Shown in pieces: positions 1 to 8,310 of a stretch of DNA of 20,249 nt. The stretch covers positions 1-20,249 of IMG/VR virus record IMGVR_UViG_3300030107_000117. One strand, 5' to 3'. Origin of the DNA: a virus. The first letter of the stretch is position 1. Every line of letters begins with the position of its first letter. A program made the position numbers and the translations under genes. The notes beneath the pieces are model-generated. The model did not search any database and was not told where the DNA came from. It saw only the letters and a program-made list of their open reading frames with translations.

Positions 1-1889
1 ATACTTACATCACCAGAAAAAGTAGCATTACCAGCCTTATTTATTAAAAGACCAACGCCATCTGCACCCTGTATAGATACACCTTCATCAGCACTATTAC
101 CTCTGGATTTTATTAAGAAGTTTGCATTTAATGGGCCTGTTATCTGAGAATCGCCCTCGTTGAATATTAAATCTGGAGTTGTACCACCTGAACCTATAGT
201 TACATTTTGAGAAAAAGTAGCATTTTGGCTTGAGTCTATAGTGAGTGCAACAGCATCAACAGTAGAACCGCTTGGAGTGGTTTCAAAAACCATTTTAGTA
301 GGCGAAGATGAACTTGTAAAGTCTGCATCAGCGTTTACTCTAATTCTTCCTATATCAGTTTGAGATGACTCTCCACCTCTAAATATAATTGCTCCAATGC
401 CATCACCATCAGCTACAGATGTATCAACTCTTTCTAATTGTATAGTTGCATCTGTTGCGTGTGCAATATGTAAAGGCTGTGTTGGAGTTCCTGATGTGCC
501 TATACCAATTTTCCCAGAAAAAGTAGCACTACCATCATTAGCAATAGCCAAAGCATCAGTCCAAGTAATACTTGCATCTGCTGTACCACTTCCAGTAACT
601 CTAAATGTATGCGTACCAGAGTGTTGTAAATAACAACTTGCTTCATCTGTATCCATATAATCCATACCAGTATTGAAGTTGTTAGATACCATATAGGCGT
701 TTTGAGCTACAATAAATGCTTTACCAGCACCAGATGCAGAATGATTTATTAATGCTCCATTACCACCAAGTTCCAATGAACGCCAGTTTGAATCTGTAGA
801 TTCTAATGTCGATTTTCCTATACCAAAATTTCCATCCTTATTAAAGACTCCAATATCAGTGCCACCATCACCTCGAAATGTTATTCTACCATTAGCTACA
901 TTACCAGTTTGTAATATTACTTCACCAGCTTCAGAGCTGTGTTCATTTCCAAATACTGCTACATAACCACCTCTTGTAGAAGAACCTCCACCGCCACCAC
1001 CATCTATTCTGATACCTTTATTGTCAGATGCATCTGAAGTTCCAGTATGTATTAAGTTGTCTGTTGCCCCAGATAGAGTTACATCACCACCAAAAGTAGC
1101 ATTTTGGCTGTTATCTATGGTCAAGGCTAAAGTGTCTACATTATCTGTTGCTGTAAAAAATTTTAAATTACTATCTCTATTACCAAGTGCAGAATAGTTA
1201 AACACTCTTCCTGATACAATTTTACCAGCGTTCATATCTGCTGTTTGAAATATAAGTGACGATGTTTCATTTTGAGAGCCAACGCTTGCACTATTATTAA
1301 TAGTAAGTGATGAATCGCCACCATCAGATGATTTATCTATACTTACATCTCCAAAAAAAGTAGAGCCTGTTGAAGAGCTAAATGTAACAAAGTTAGTACC
1401 ATTGTCTTTAAATCTTATATCACCACCATCTGCATCAAGATTTATATCAGATGTAGCATCAATGGTAATGTCATCACCACTGCTTATAGTTAATGCACTG
1501 CTATCAGATATAGTTGAGCCAGATATAGATATTTCAGAAAAGGCAACATTTCCCGACTCATCTATCTCTAAATAATCTGATGTACTTCTTCTAATTTTAA
1601 ACTTATCACTATCAGAATTATCTACATATGCAAACCAATCAGTTGCACCAGTTAGGCTAAATTTTAAACTTGCATCACCACTACCATCATTTTCTATGAC
1701 TATATTATCATTTGTACCAACTGTACTTGAGTCATCTCTAAATGCTACTAATTGACCATTAACTATTTCATCGTAAGAATTAGTTGCACTACCATTAACA
1801 GTCAAGTCTCCAGATATAGTTACATCACCAGAGATTGTACCTCCAGCGCTTAAATTTTTTGCTGTATTATTAGTTATCGAACGAAACAT
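1..1889 (-). CDS. Repeat-rich tail fibre protein, N-terminal part (C-terminus beyond window)
   Basis: The frame is open from an ATG at 1887-1889 to the left edge, giving about 629 residues with no stop, so the gene is partial. It starts MFRSITNNTAKNLSAGG and runs straight into beta-repeat modules of the type SGDVTISGDLTVNG. Related units recur: FFGDVSID, ATFGGDVTLSG, ATFSGKIGIG, ATFSQNVTIG and ATFSGDVS. The segment GKIGIGTSGTPTQPLHI matches the 'GIGT..P...L.I' motif seen in phage fibres that often end in an S74 auto-cleaving chaperone; that end is not in view. The protein is rich in Gly, Ser, Asp, Asn and Thr and has no membrane segment. The start lies one base after the stop of the 121-residue gene, with AGAGGT as ribosome binding site inside that gene's end. 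The likely role is receptor recognition at the tail. Unlike the rest of the window, the gene contains no CTAG. Confidence 0.85.
   Translation of the reverse strand, partial: MFRSITNNTAKNLSAGGTISGDVTISGDLTVNGSATNSYDEIVNGQLVAFRDDSSTVGTNDNIVIENDGSGDASLKFSLTGATDWFAYVDNSDSDKFKIRRSTSDYLEIDESGNVAFSEISISGSTISDSSALTISSGDDITIDATSDINLDADGGDIRFKDNGTNFVTFSSSTGSTFFGDVSIDKSSDGGDSSLTINNSASVGSQNETSSLIFQTADMNAGKIVSGRVFNYSALGNRDSNLKFFTATDNVDTLALTIDNSQNATFGGDVTLSGATDNLIHTGTSDASDNKGIRIDGGGGGGSSTRGGYVAVFGNEHSSEAGEVILQTGNVANGRITFRGDGGTDIGVFNKDGNFGIGKSTLESTDSNWRSLELGGNGALINHSASGAGKAFIVAQNAYMVSNNFNTGMDYMDTDEASCYLQHSGTHTFRVTGSGTADASITWTDALAIANDGSATFSGKIGIGTSGTPTQPLHIAHATDATIQLERVDTSVADGDGIGAIIFRGGESSQTDIGRIRVNADADFTSSSSPTKMVFETTPSGSTVDAVALTIDSSQNATFSQNVTIGSGGTTPDLIFNEGDSQITGPLNANFLIKSRGNSADEGVSIQGADGVGLLINKAGNATFSGDVS
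203..262 (-). repeat. Fibre repeat copy A (LTIDSSQNATFSQ)
   Basis: This stretch encodes LTIDSSQNATFSQNVTIG and pairs with the copy near 1084-1141, which encodes LTIDNSQNATFGGDVTLSG. The identity extends to the DNA: AAAGTAGCATTTTGGCT (plus strand) occurs in both. It is the best-conserved pair among the beta modules of the fibre. Confidence 0.7.
1084..1141 (-). repeat. Fibre repeat copy B (LTIDNSQNATFGG)
   Basis: This is the second member of the repeat pair described for 203-262, about 290 residues nearer the N-terminus. Both copies are preceded by a similar beta stretch ending in a D.(L/V)AL motif, so the repeated unit is longer than the near-identical core. Confidence 0.7.
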
Positions 1890-1890
1890 T

Positions 1891-2256
1891 TTATACCTCT
1901 ACCAATCTTAAAGATTTAGTTGCAACTGAAGTTACTTGTTTAAAGTGAACTGTAATTGCTGTATCTGCGCTAGCTTTTAAGCCATTTGGGACACGAATGC
2001 TCATAAGTGTCTGAGCTGGTATAATTACATCGTTAGCAGTAGATACTGTATCGCTTGTTAGTTGGTCAAATCTTATATAAACATCTGAATCAGAATAAAT
2101 CAGGATTGAGTTTGTGCTAGCATCTAGCGTTTTAGATGCGTGAGCTGCGCTTGATATATCAAGTGCGCTAGAAACGCTCCAACTAGCTGATACATCGGCA
2201 TTTAGGGATTCAACCACACTTTTCTTGTGTGATTTTGATGGTAAATAATTACCCAT
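1891..2256 (-). CDS. Small beta-rich virion protein of unknown function (121 aa)
   Basis: I do not recognise the family. After a hydrophilic N-terminus (MGNYLPSKSHKKS) the protein reads as alternating short beta strands, e.g. NSILIYSDSDVYIRFDQL and IIPAQTLMSIRVPNG, with no signal peptide, cysteine or membrane helix. Such a compact beta sandwich is typical of small tail-tip, fibre-base or decoration proteins. The start has a good AAGGAG site 8 bases upstream. The stop is one base from the start of the tail fibre, so the two are probably translated together, and a role at the fibre's attachment point is a reasonable inference. The gene is separated from the giant virion protein by a 122-base leader holding alternative hairpins. 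Pentapeptides rich in Ala and Ser use the GCT-AGC codon pair common across the window. Confidence 0.75.
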   Translation of the reverse strand: MGNYLPSKSHKKSVVESLNADVSASWSVSSALDISSAAHASKTLDASTNSILIYSDSDVYIRFDQLTSDTVSTANDVIIPAQTLMSIRVPNGLKASADTAITVHFKQVTSVATKSLRLVEV

Positions 2257-2378
2257 AATATTCTCCTTGTGATTTTGTGCGCCTTACCGCCCAAGAATAG
2301 TTGACATGGGCGCATCAATAATAAATTGTGCTAGAATATAATAATAAAGTATACAATATTGTTATAGTAAAATAAAAA
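2257..2378 (-). promoter_or_regulatory. 122-base leader upstream of the 121-aa/fibre gene pair
   Basis: This is the largest gap in the window. The part next to the giant gene is extremely AT-rich and contains the 10-bp palindrome ACAATATTGT (2353-2362). The part next to the downstream gene is GC-richer and can form two competing stems (see 2278-2314), followed by the AAGGAG site. I see no convincing -35/-10 pair. It could be a promoter for a phage-specific polymerase, an mRNA processing site, or simply a leader. Nothing in it looks coding: a 37-codon minus-strand ORF begins within it, has no ribosome binding site and overlaps the 121-aa gene. Confidence 0.4.
2278..2314 (-). promoter_or_regulatory. 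Two mutually exclusive hairpins in the leader
   Basis: On the minus strand CGCCCA (2307-2312) pairs perfectly with TGGGCG (2288-2293) across a 13-base loop. Alternatively TGCGCC (2309-2314) pairs perfectly with GGCGCA (2278-2283). The two stems share bases and cannot form together. No T-run follows either, so this is not a standard intrinsic terminator. The structure ends about 15 bases before the ribosome binding site of the 121-aa gene. Confidence 0.45.
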
Positions 2379-5300
2379 TTATTGATTATATATAGCAGAT
2401 AAGCTATCTAAAAGGTCTTGATATTCTTTTTGTGGCTTTAGTGGGCCAATATTTCTAGAGCCAACATCTCTTCTCATTTGTTTTAAATACTCTTCTTTGT
2501 CCTCTGGAGTTTCAAAATCGCCTTTTAATTCTTTTACTTTCATTATTTGAGCAGGAACTGACAAATCTCCAGAAAACATAATTTCTCTATAAGTAGTAAC
2601 ATACTTTTCTTTTACAGAGTTTATTATTTGTCTTTTAACAGCATCTGACATATTAGACCACTCATCTACTTTTATTGCATTATCAATAAAATTATATAAA
2701 TTTTGTCCAGATATTTTTATTAAGGCTTGATGTTCGCCCGGAGTAAGTTTTATTGTTGCTAAATCAGAAGATGTAAAAAAAGCGCTAGCAGACTTAAATC
2801 CTCTTTTATTATCAAAGTATATTTTTTGTATTTCAGCATAAACTGGGTCATTTAGTCTTTGAGTTTGTCTCCATGCTAGTAAACCACCAACGGGGTCAGG
2901 TTTAGGTATTTCGTTGCCAAAAGGGTCTAGAGCTGGCATATTGCTACCTTCTACAAACCAAGGTAAAACATTTTCAGCTTGACTTTCTAATACATCAATT
3001 ATATCAATATTTTCATTTCTTTCAACTAATTTTAATCTTCTTCTTCGTACCGGGTCTACAACACTAAGCCATTGTCTATATGAACCCGGAACTAAAGCGC
3101 CAGCCATTTGATTAAAGCCATAATCAAGAAAGTCTCTTCTGCCATTAAGAACTTTAAATAAATCTCCAGTTCCTGCTAAGAATGGATTTTCTAAAAATTG
3201 TTTTGCAACTTCTTTTGTTACATTATAAACCACTTCTCCAGCTCTTTCAATACTAGATTGATTTTCATATGCTTTTTTATCGCTTCTTTGCAAAGCTTCA
3301 ATCATTGTAATATATGTCGAAACCGGTTCAAACCCTCTATAACTTACAGTTGAGCCATCTGGAAACTCTATTGAGTATTCTTGTTGACCCATTACAGTTC
3401 TCATATTTCTTTCTTCTGGTGAAAGATTTGACCAATCTCCAGAAATAGTTCCTTTCATATTTTCAACAAGAAACTCATTTAACAAATATAAAGTACCTAA
3501 ACCAGTTACTATTTTGCTTGACTCAGTAGCAAGTTTGCGACTACCAGCGCCTTCTCTTGAAAAAGCCTCAACAAAACCTTGTATAAAATTTTTAGAAACA
3601 ACATTTAAAGGAGTATGTTCAACTGTATATTTAAATAAATTACCAGCAGTATTAAAAAAGGGAACCATAATCTGAGTCAAAGCGTTCATTCTTGTGTTGC
3701 CAGTTCTAAGTTTATTTACAAACTTACCAACCTCACCAAGCTCTCTTTGAAATGTAACATACTCACCATCTTTAATTGCCTGTTCAAGTAGTTCAGGAGA
3801 TAGTTCTTGCATCTCCATAATTTCATTTGCTCTTTGAAGTATTTCCGTTTGTGTTTTTCTACCTTCTTTTATTGCTTGACGTACAGCATACCTATGCATA
3901 TAAGCGTTTGTCATAGGAACACGATACATAATATCAATCATTCCTTGCAGTCTCTGAGGTGTTCTTATGACTTTGCCTTTAAGTCCTTTTATATCTTTAT
4001 TTGTAAATCCTTCTCTTCTAAAAAATGGACTTTCTCTCAATGCAACATCGTTTTCTAAAAACATATCATAAAGAAGATTGCCGGTTTTTCTAAATCCTTT
4101 TGTATATCCAGTTACCTGAGCGCCTAATTCTAGTGCTGTAATTTGATTTGGGCTAAGATTGCCCCAATATCCATTAGTAAGTTCATATAAAGCACCGCTT
4201 GTTTTTCTAATAGCATAATCAAGGCCATACTCAAAAGGCATTCTAGCATAAGCGTCAACAGTAGCAAATGCGTTACCAGCTACACTACGAACTAAAGAAG
4301 AACCTGTTGCTAGTTTTGCATTTCTAGCCCACTCTGCTAGCTTAAACAACCTGCTTCTTTTTACTTCTTTGTTTTCATAAACCTTTCTCATTAATTCTAC
4401 AAGAGTGCCGTCATTATTAAAAAATTTTTCATACTGTTTCCAGTCTCTTATTCCCTCTGCTTTTAAATCTCTTAAAAATCTAGTTGCTCTTGCAGGTTCA
4501 GATATATATGCATTTGTCATTAGCAATGATTCAATCAAGGATTGTCTTATCGCAGGATTTTTTGTTTTAGCATACTCTACTAATAAAGAATAAGTTAAAT
4601 TTGCAGAGGCTGCCATTTTTTCCGGTAAAGCATCTACTGAAAGCTTGCCAGTTTCTAGCTCATTTATTACTGAAGCCATTACATCTTGTTCTTTAGAGCC
4701 TCTTTTTATAACATCTACACCTCTAGTTCCTTTTGCTTTTGATGATAACTCTCCTCCAACATTTTCTGCTGTGACTTCTAGTAAGTCAACCATAGAAACC
4801 CTTACATCATTAGTTTTGTCACCGCTAATTGTTTCTACTCTTATATTATTTATGTATTCCTCTTTGCCTCTTCTAGCAGTTCTAGTTGGAACAACCTCAC
4901 CGGGGCTAAGAGGTGTTTCTTTTGCTATCTCGTTAGCGGCTATCTTAGCTGATTGAATTGTTGCTGTATCATATAATTCTTTAAAATTTTCGTTTACGTG
5001 TTTAATAATTACCTTATCTGCACCTAACTCTTTTAAATAATTAATTAAGTTATTTTTTGTCATCTTCAAACCTGTTTCGCCACGTTCCCATATAGTCATT
5101 ATTTCATTAACAAGTTTTTGATTTTCAATTCTTTGTTTAGCTTTTTCTTTTGTTGACTTACCCACATTCCTACCAACTGCACCTTTTGCAGTTCTTTTTA
5201 AGATATTTTTAGAAACACTTTTTAGTAACTCTTTTGTAGGCGTTATTTGTCTTAATTGATTTTGAGATTTATTTATTAGCTTGTTTGTAGCATCTATAGA

Positions 5301-7631
5301 GTTTTTAATGAGCTGTATTCTTGGAGACTCAACACCAGTTTCTAGAACTTGTTTTTGTAAAGTTTCTAGCTCAACTAGCATACTTGATGTATTTCTACCA
5401 AGTTCTGATATTTCTTCCTTATACTTTTCTATTAATAAATCATTATTTTGTATTCTTCTACCAGTTTCCCCTGCTGGGCCTTTAGGGTCTCTCATTTTAG
5501 TAACCACTTCATCTGGTATATCTTTGGTAATTTTTACTCCGGGTCTCTTTGTTGCCGTAACTGGCAATGGTTGCTCTTTTGTTTTCTTAAATATCTTAAC
5601 AACAAACCCGCCTTTATCTAATTCACCATACCTAGCAATAACATTTTGACCAACATATTCACCAAGTTTAGTTTCTATGTAGTTATCTAGCTTTTCTTTT
5701 GTTTTAAATCTTCTAGCAGACTCACCTTTAATAGGTTCTATATTTTTACCAATATTTAAATCAGAAGATTTTGTGAGCTTTATTTGCTCAACAGGTTCTG
5801 TTGCAACATCTTTGAGTTTTGTTTTTTCTACTTTTACTTTATCTTGTTTTATTTTTTTAGAAACTTCTGCAACTTTTTCTTCAATCTTTTTTGCTTCTTT
5901 TTTTATTTTATTTTTCTTTACAGATAAAGAACTTTCTAGAGAAGGCATATCTCTGTCTAAATCAATTTCTGTAGATTTAGTTTTTTGCTTAGGTTTTTTT
6001 ACGGGTTTTAGTGGGCCAACATCTTTTGTTCCAACATCTAAATTTAATTCTAATTGTTCTGCACGAACTTCTGCTTTCTGTGTTCTATTTTCTATTTCCC
6101 ATTCTTTTAAATAATCAGTAAGCAATTCATTATTTTTTATTAAATCTGCTGTTTGTTTTAAGTCTGAATTTTTTTTAAGAACCTCGACTGCTTTATTCAT
6201 TTCTAGAGTAACATTACCAGAGACAGGCTTATCGTTGGCGAGGTCTATAATATCTGAAAATTCTTTATTTTTTTCTATAATCTTACTATTCTTTTTCCCT
6301 GCGTGTTTTAATCCAGCCGCAGCAAAATATGTATATACGCCACCTGTATCATATATGTGTTTTTGAGCATTAGCTCTCATTTGATTTAGTTCTTCCTTAC
6401 TAAAATCAATACCTTTTCCAGTAGACAATAACTTTCCAGATTCATCTCTTGTATAATCTTTAAGAAAAGGACTTAAAACATCTAAAACATTTGATGCTAT
6501 TACTAAATTATTAAACTCTTCTGGTATAAATTTTAAAAGACCAACAGTTGTTTCAACTGGGCTTGCGGCAAATGCGCTTGGTATATCAATAACTACTCCG
6601 GGCATTTCAGCTAAATGACTCATTACATTAACAGAAAGCTCTGCAAATTCTTTTGCGTTTTGAAATTCTTTTGTATTCCAACCGGGATTGTCAAGTTGAA
6701 ATACATATTTTAAAAGTTTTTCACTATTTTTTTGCAACCAAGGCCCAAAGCTAGTACCTGTTATAGGACTTGCAACATCAATTCCTTGCTCACCAAGTTG
6801 CTGAACCATAACACTTGTCATGTAAGGTGGTGGTTTCTTAGGAGCAACAGATGCTTCAAACTCGTCTGTAAACTGTTTACTTTCTTGTTTTGTTGTGTCA
6901 GAAATCGTTTCTTGACCCTCTTCTTGAGGAGTATAGTTTACATTTACAGCAGTAGATTTTCCACCTGACTCTGCTAACATTACTTGTTTTGCTAGCGCAG
7001 GGTTATCAAAAGATTGATTTATATAGTCAATTACATCTAATGGTATATTATAAGTCTCTGATATTTGTTCATCAGTAAGTTCTTTAAATTGTTTGTGATT
7101 ACCTTTGTTGAAAGCAACCCAATTATTCCAAGAACGAGGGTCTTCTCTTGCTATAAACGACGCTAGCTCAATATTTTCAATATCATTTAAATCACCCACA
7201 GGCTTACCAAACATAGAATTAGATGTTTCATTCCATGTTTTATCATTTATTTGAAACAAACCATAATCTGAGCTATCTACTTTTTGACCAGTTTCAAAAG
7301 TAGGACTGGTAATTTGTTTTAAAACCGCATCAGAAGAACCGGGATTGTCTATTTCATTTTTAAGAATTTGATTAGAATCTTCTACTGTTGTTAATGTAAA
7401 GTCCGAATCAACATTAAGTACCTCTTCTGGCTCAATATCTTCTGCATTTATATCATTGTAAAAGCTAGCAGAGTCTCCAAACTCTTCTTCGTTGTTTAAA
7501 TATATTCTAACCTTTTCTGCTTTTTTTGGGTCTTTTATTTGTTCATTAAAAAAATCAAAATCACCAAAAACTTCTGGGTCAGGATGATTTTCTTGTAAAT
7601 ATTTAAATAATTTTTGAGAATTTTCAGACAT
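2379..7631 (-). CDS. Giant internal virion protein with lysozyme-like motifs (1750 aa)
   Basis: Its size, its position after three small virion proteins and its lysozyme motifs indicate a large protein packaged in the head and ejected into the cell, comparable in role to T7 gp16 or the large virion proteins of N4-like phages. Near residues 122-170 there is SDYGLFQINDKTW followed by DLNDIENIELASFIAR and WNNWVAF, the second half of a lysozyme/transglycosylase fold. The glutamate motif MLAESGGKSTAVNVN lies after it, at about 218-232. A Lys-rich, coiled-coil-prone stretch covers about 543-605. The C-terminal third (about 1310-1530) resembles the large polyvalent-protein domains (LPD38-like, from memory), with PFFNTAGNLFKYTVEHTP and GALVPGSYRQWLSVVDP. 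The peptide DVG(T/S)xx(V/I)GPLKP occurs at about 532 and again near 1722. The start is one base after the previous stop and has only a weak, distant AAGGA. Confidence 0.8.
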   Translation of the reverse strand: MSENSQKLFKYLQENHPDPEVFGDFDFFNEQIKDPKKAEKVRIYLNNEEEFGDSASFYNDINAEDIEPEEVLNVDSDFTLTTVEDSNQILKNEIDNPGSSDAVLKQITSPTFETGQKVDSSDYGLFQINDKTWNETSNSMFGKPVGDLNDIENIELASFIAREDPRSWNNWVAFNKGNHKQFKELTDEQISETYNIPLDVIDYINQSFDNPALAKQVMLAESGGKSTAVNVNYTPQEEGQETISDTTKQESKQFTDEFEASVAPKKPPPYMTSVMVQQLGEQGIDVASPITGTSFGPWLQKNSEKLLKYVFQLDNPGWNTKEFQNAKEFAELSVNVMSHLAEMPGVVIDIPSAFAASPVETTVGLLKFIPEEFNNLVIASNVLDVLSPFLKDYTRDESGKLLSTGKGIDFSKEELNQMRANAQKHIYDTGGVYTYFAAAGLKHAGKKNSKIIEKNKEFSDIIDLANDKPVSGNVTLEMNKAVEVLKKNSDLKQTADLIKNNELLTDYLKEWEIENRTQKAEVRAEQLELNLDVGTKDVGPLKPVKKPKQKTKSTEIDLDRDMPSLESSLSVKKNKIKKEAKKIEEKVAEVSKKIKQDKVKVEKTKLKDVATEPVEQIKLTKSSDLNIGKNIEPIKGESARRFKTKEKLDNYIETKLGEYVGQNVIARYGELDKGGFVVKIFKKTKEQPLPVTATKRPGVKITKDIPDEVVTKMRDPKGPAGETGRRIQNNDLLIEKYKEEISELGRNTSSMLVELETLQKQVLETGVESPRIQLIKNSIDATNKLINKSQNQLRQITPTKELLKSVSKNILKRTAKGAVGRNVGKSTKEKAKQRIENQKLVNEIMTIWERGETGLKMTKNNLINYLKELGADKVIIKHVNENFKELYDTATIQSAKIAANEIAKETPLSPGEVVPTRTARRGKEEYINNIRVETISGDKTNDVRVSMVDLLEVTAENVGGELSSKAKGTRGVDVIKRGSKEQDVMASVINELETGKLSVDALPEKMAASANLTYSLLVEYAKTKNPAIRQSLIESLLMTNAYISEPARATRFLRDLKAEGIRDWKQYEKFFNNDGTLVELMRKVYENKEVKRSRLFKLAEWARNAKLATGSSLVRSVAGNAFATVDAYARMPFEYGLDYAIRKTSGALYELTNGYWGNLSPNQITALELGAQVTGYTKGFRKTGNLLYDMFLENDVALRESPFFRREGFTNKDIKGLKGKVIRTPQRLQGMIDIMYRVPMTNAYMHRYAVRQAIKEGRKTQTEILQRANEIMEMQELSPELLEQAIKDGEYVTFQRELGEVGKFVNKLRTGNTRMNALTQIMVPFFNTAGNLFKYTVEHTPLNVVSKNFIQGFVEAFSREGAGSRKLATESSKIVTGLGTLYLLNEFLVENMKGTISGDWSNLSPEERNMRTVMGQQEYSIEFPDGSTVSYRGFEPVSTYITMIEALQRSDKKAYENQSSIERAGEVVYNVTKEVAKQFLENPFLAGTGDLFKVLNGRRDFLDYGFNQMAGALVPGSYRQWLSVVDPVRRRRLKLVERNENIDIIDVLESQAENVLPWFVEGSNMPALDPFGNEIPKPDPVGGLLAWRQTQRLNDPVYAEIQKIYFDNKRGFKSASAFFTSSDLATIKLTPGEHQALIKISGQNLYNFIDNAIKVDEWSNMSDAVKRQIINSVKEKYVTTYREIMFSGDLSVPAQIMKVKELKGDFETPEDKEEYLKQMRRDVGSRNIGPLKPQKEYQDLLDSLSAIYNQ

Positions 7632-7632
7632 A

Positions 7633-8301
7633 TTAATTTTTTCTAAAAAAGCTTCCTTTTTTAGGTAATGTAGAATTATTGTTTTCTCCGCCTAATTGAC
7701 TATCATCTGCATCTTCATCAAAAAATTTAAAACCAAATGAAGTTAATTGTCTTTCTATAAACTTAAGTCTATTTTCATCTTCAGTTGAAAAATCTTCAGG
7801 AATCATTCCCATCTCCATCATTTGCCTATCTACAAGGTCAAAGTTCCTATTTTTTCTTTTTATTAATTCTTTTCGGTCAGAAACTAATCTAGCAATTCTT
7901 CTATCTTGTATTTGTATATCTCTTTTCTTAGGGTCTTCTGGTTTAAATTGTGCTTTTTTACCAACAGGCTCATAACCTAAAGGAACACCAACAAATGATT
8001 TATTAGTCCCAGTAAACTGTCCTTTTATAGTCATACCAGTAGGATTGCCATCTTTGTCCATTTGTGGAAACTCTTCAAATTTTGGTTCTTTTTTTTCTTT
8101 TGGAGCTTCATAAATTGTTGTGGCCTGACCTGTTCTAGGGTCTATTTTTATAATGTTGCCACCAGATGTTCTATATTCTGGCTTTGATAATGTTTGCTCA
8201 GCTTTAAAATACTTTTCTCGTTCTGACGATTGATTTTCTAGATATGTACTTAATAAGTCCGTAAAAAGGTTCGCATTAAATGTTGGGTCTCTATATGCCA
8301 T
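7633..8301 (-). CDS. Hydrophilic virion-associated protein of unknown function (222 aa)
   Basis: I do not recognise the family. The N-terminus (MAYRDPTFNANLFTDLLSTYLENQ) looks like an amphipathic helix. The middle holds a short beta stretch, GGNIIKIDPRTGQATTIYEAP, a pattern often seen in small phage virion proteins. The rest is charged and helical, with a basic segment RRIARLVSDRKELIKRK at about residues 134-150 and an acidic patch FDEDADDSQ near the end. There is no membrane segment or cysteine. A strong AGGAGG site directly follows the stop of the upstream gene. It lies between the 153-aa protein and the giant virion protein, so membership of the internal/ejection protein set is inferred from position only. 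Confidence 0.7.
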   Translation of the reverse strand: MAYRDPTFNANLFTDLLSTYLENQSSEREKYFKAEQTLSKPEYRTSGGNIIKIDPRTGQATTIYEAPKEKKEPKFEEFPQMDKDGNPTGMTIKGQFTGTNKSFVGVPLGYEPVGKKAQFKPEDPKKRDIQIQDRRIARLVSDRKELIKRKNRNFDLVDRQMMEMGMIPEDFSTEDENRLKFIERQLTSFGFKFFDEDADDSQLGGENNNSTLPKKGSFFRKN

Positions 8302-8310
8302 TATATCCTC

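Noticed and set aside
1-1889. Diversity-generating retroelement target or CRISPR-like array from the repeated fibre modules
   Set aside because: Repeats are spaced irregularly, degenerate and in frame with the protein. There is no reverse transcriptase, template repeat or spacer pattern in view.
2278-2314. Intrinsic terminator after the giant gene
   Set aside because: The stems are not followed by a T-run on either strand, and they sit just ahead of a ribosome binding site.
2285-2314. Short minus-strand ORF starting in the leader (MRPCQLFLGG...)
   Set aside because: It has no Shine-Dalgarno sequence, runs into the 121-aa gene in another frame, and its sequence is dominated by the hairpin.
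2301-2337. Plus-strand promoter (TTGACA at 2301-2306)
   Set aside because: No -10 box lies at 16-18 bases; the nearest TATAAT-like sequence is about 25 bases away. No plus-strand gene follows.
4645-6114. Plus-strand open frames of about 100-120 codons opposite the giant gene
   Set aside because: They lie antisense within a long, well-supported minus-strand gene, lack ribosome binding sites and have compositions expected of shadow frames in AT-rich DNA. The same holds for the other plus-strand frames.
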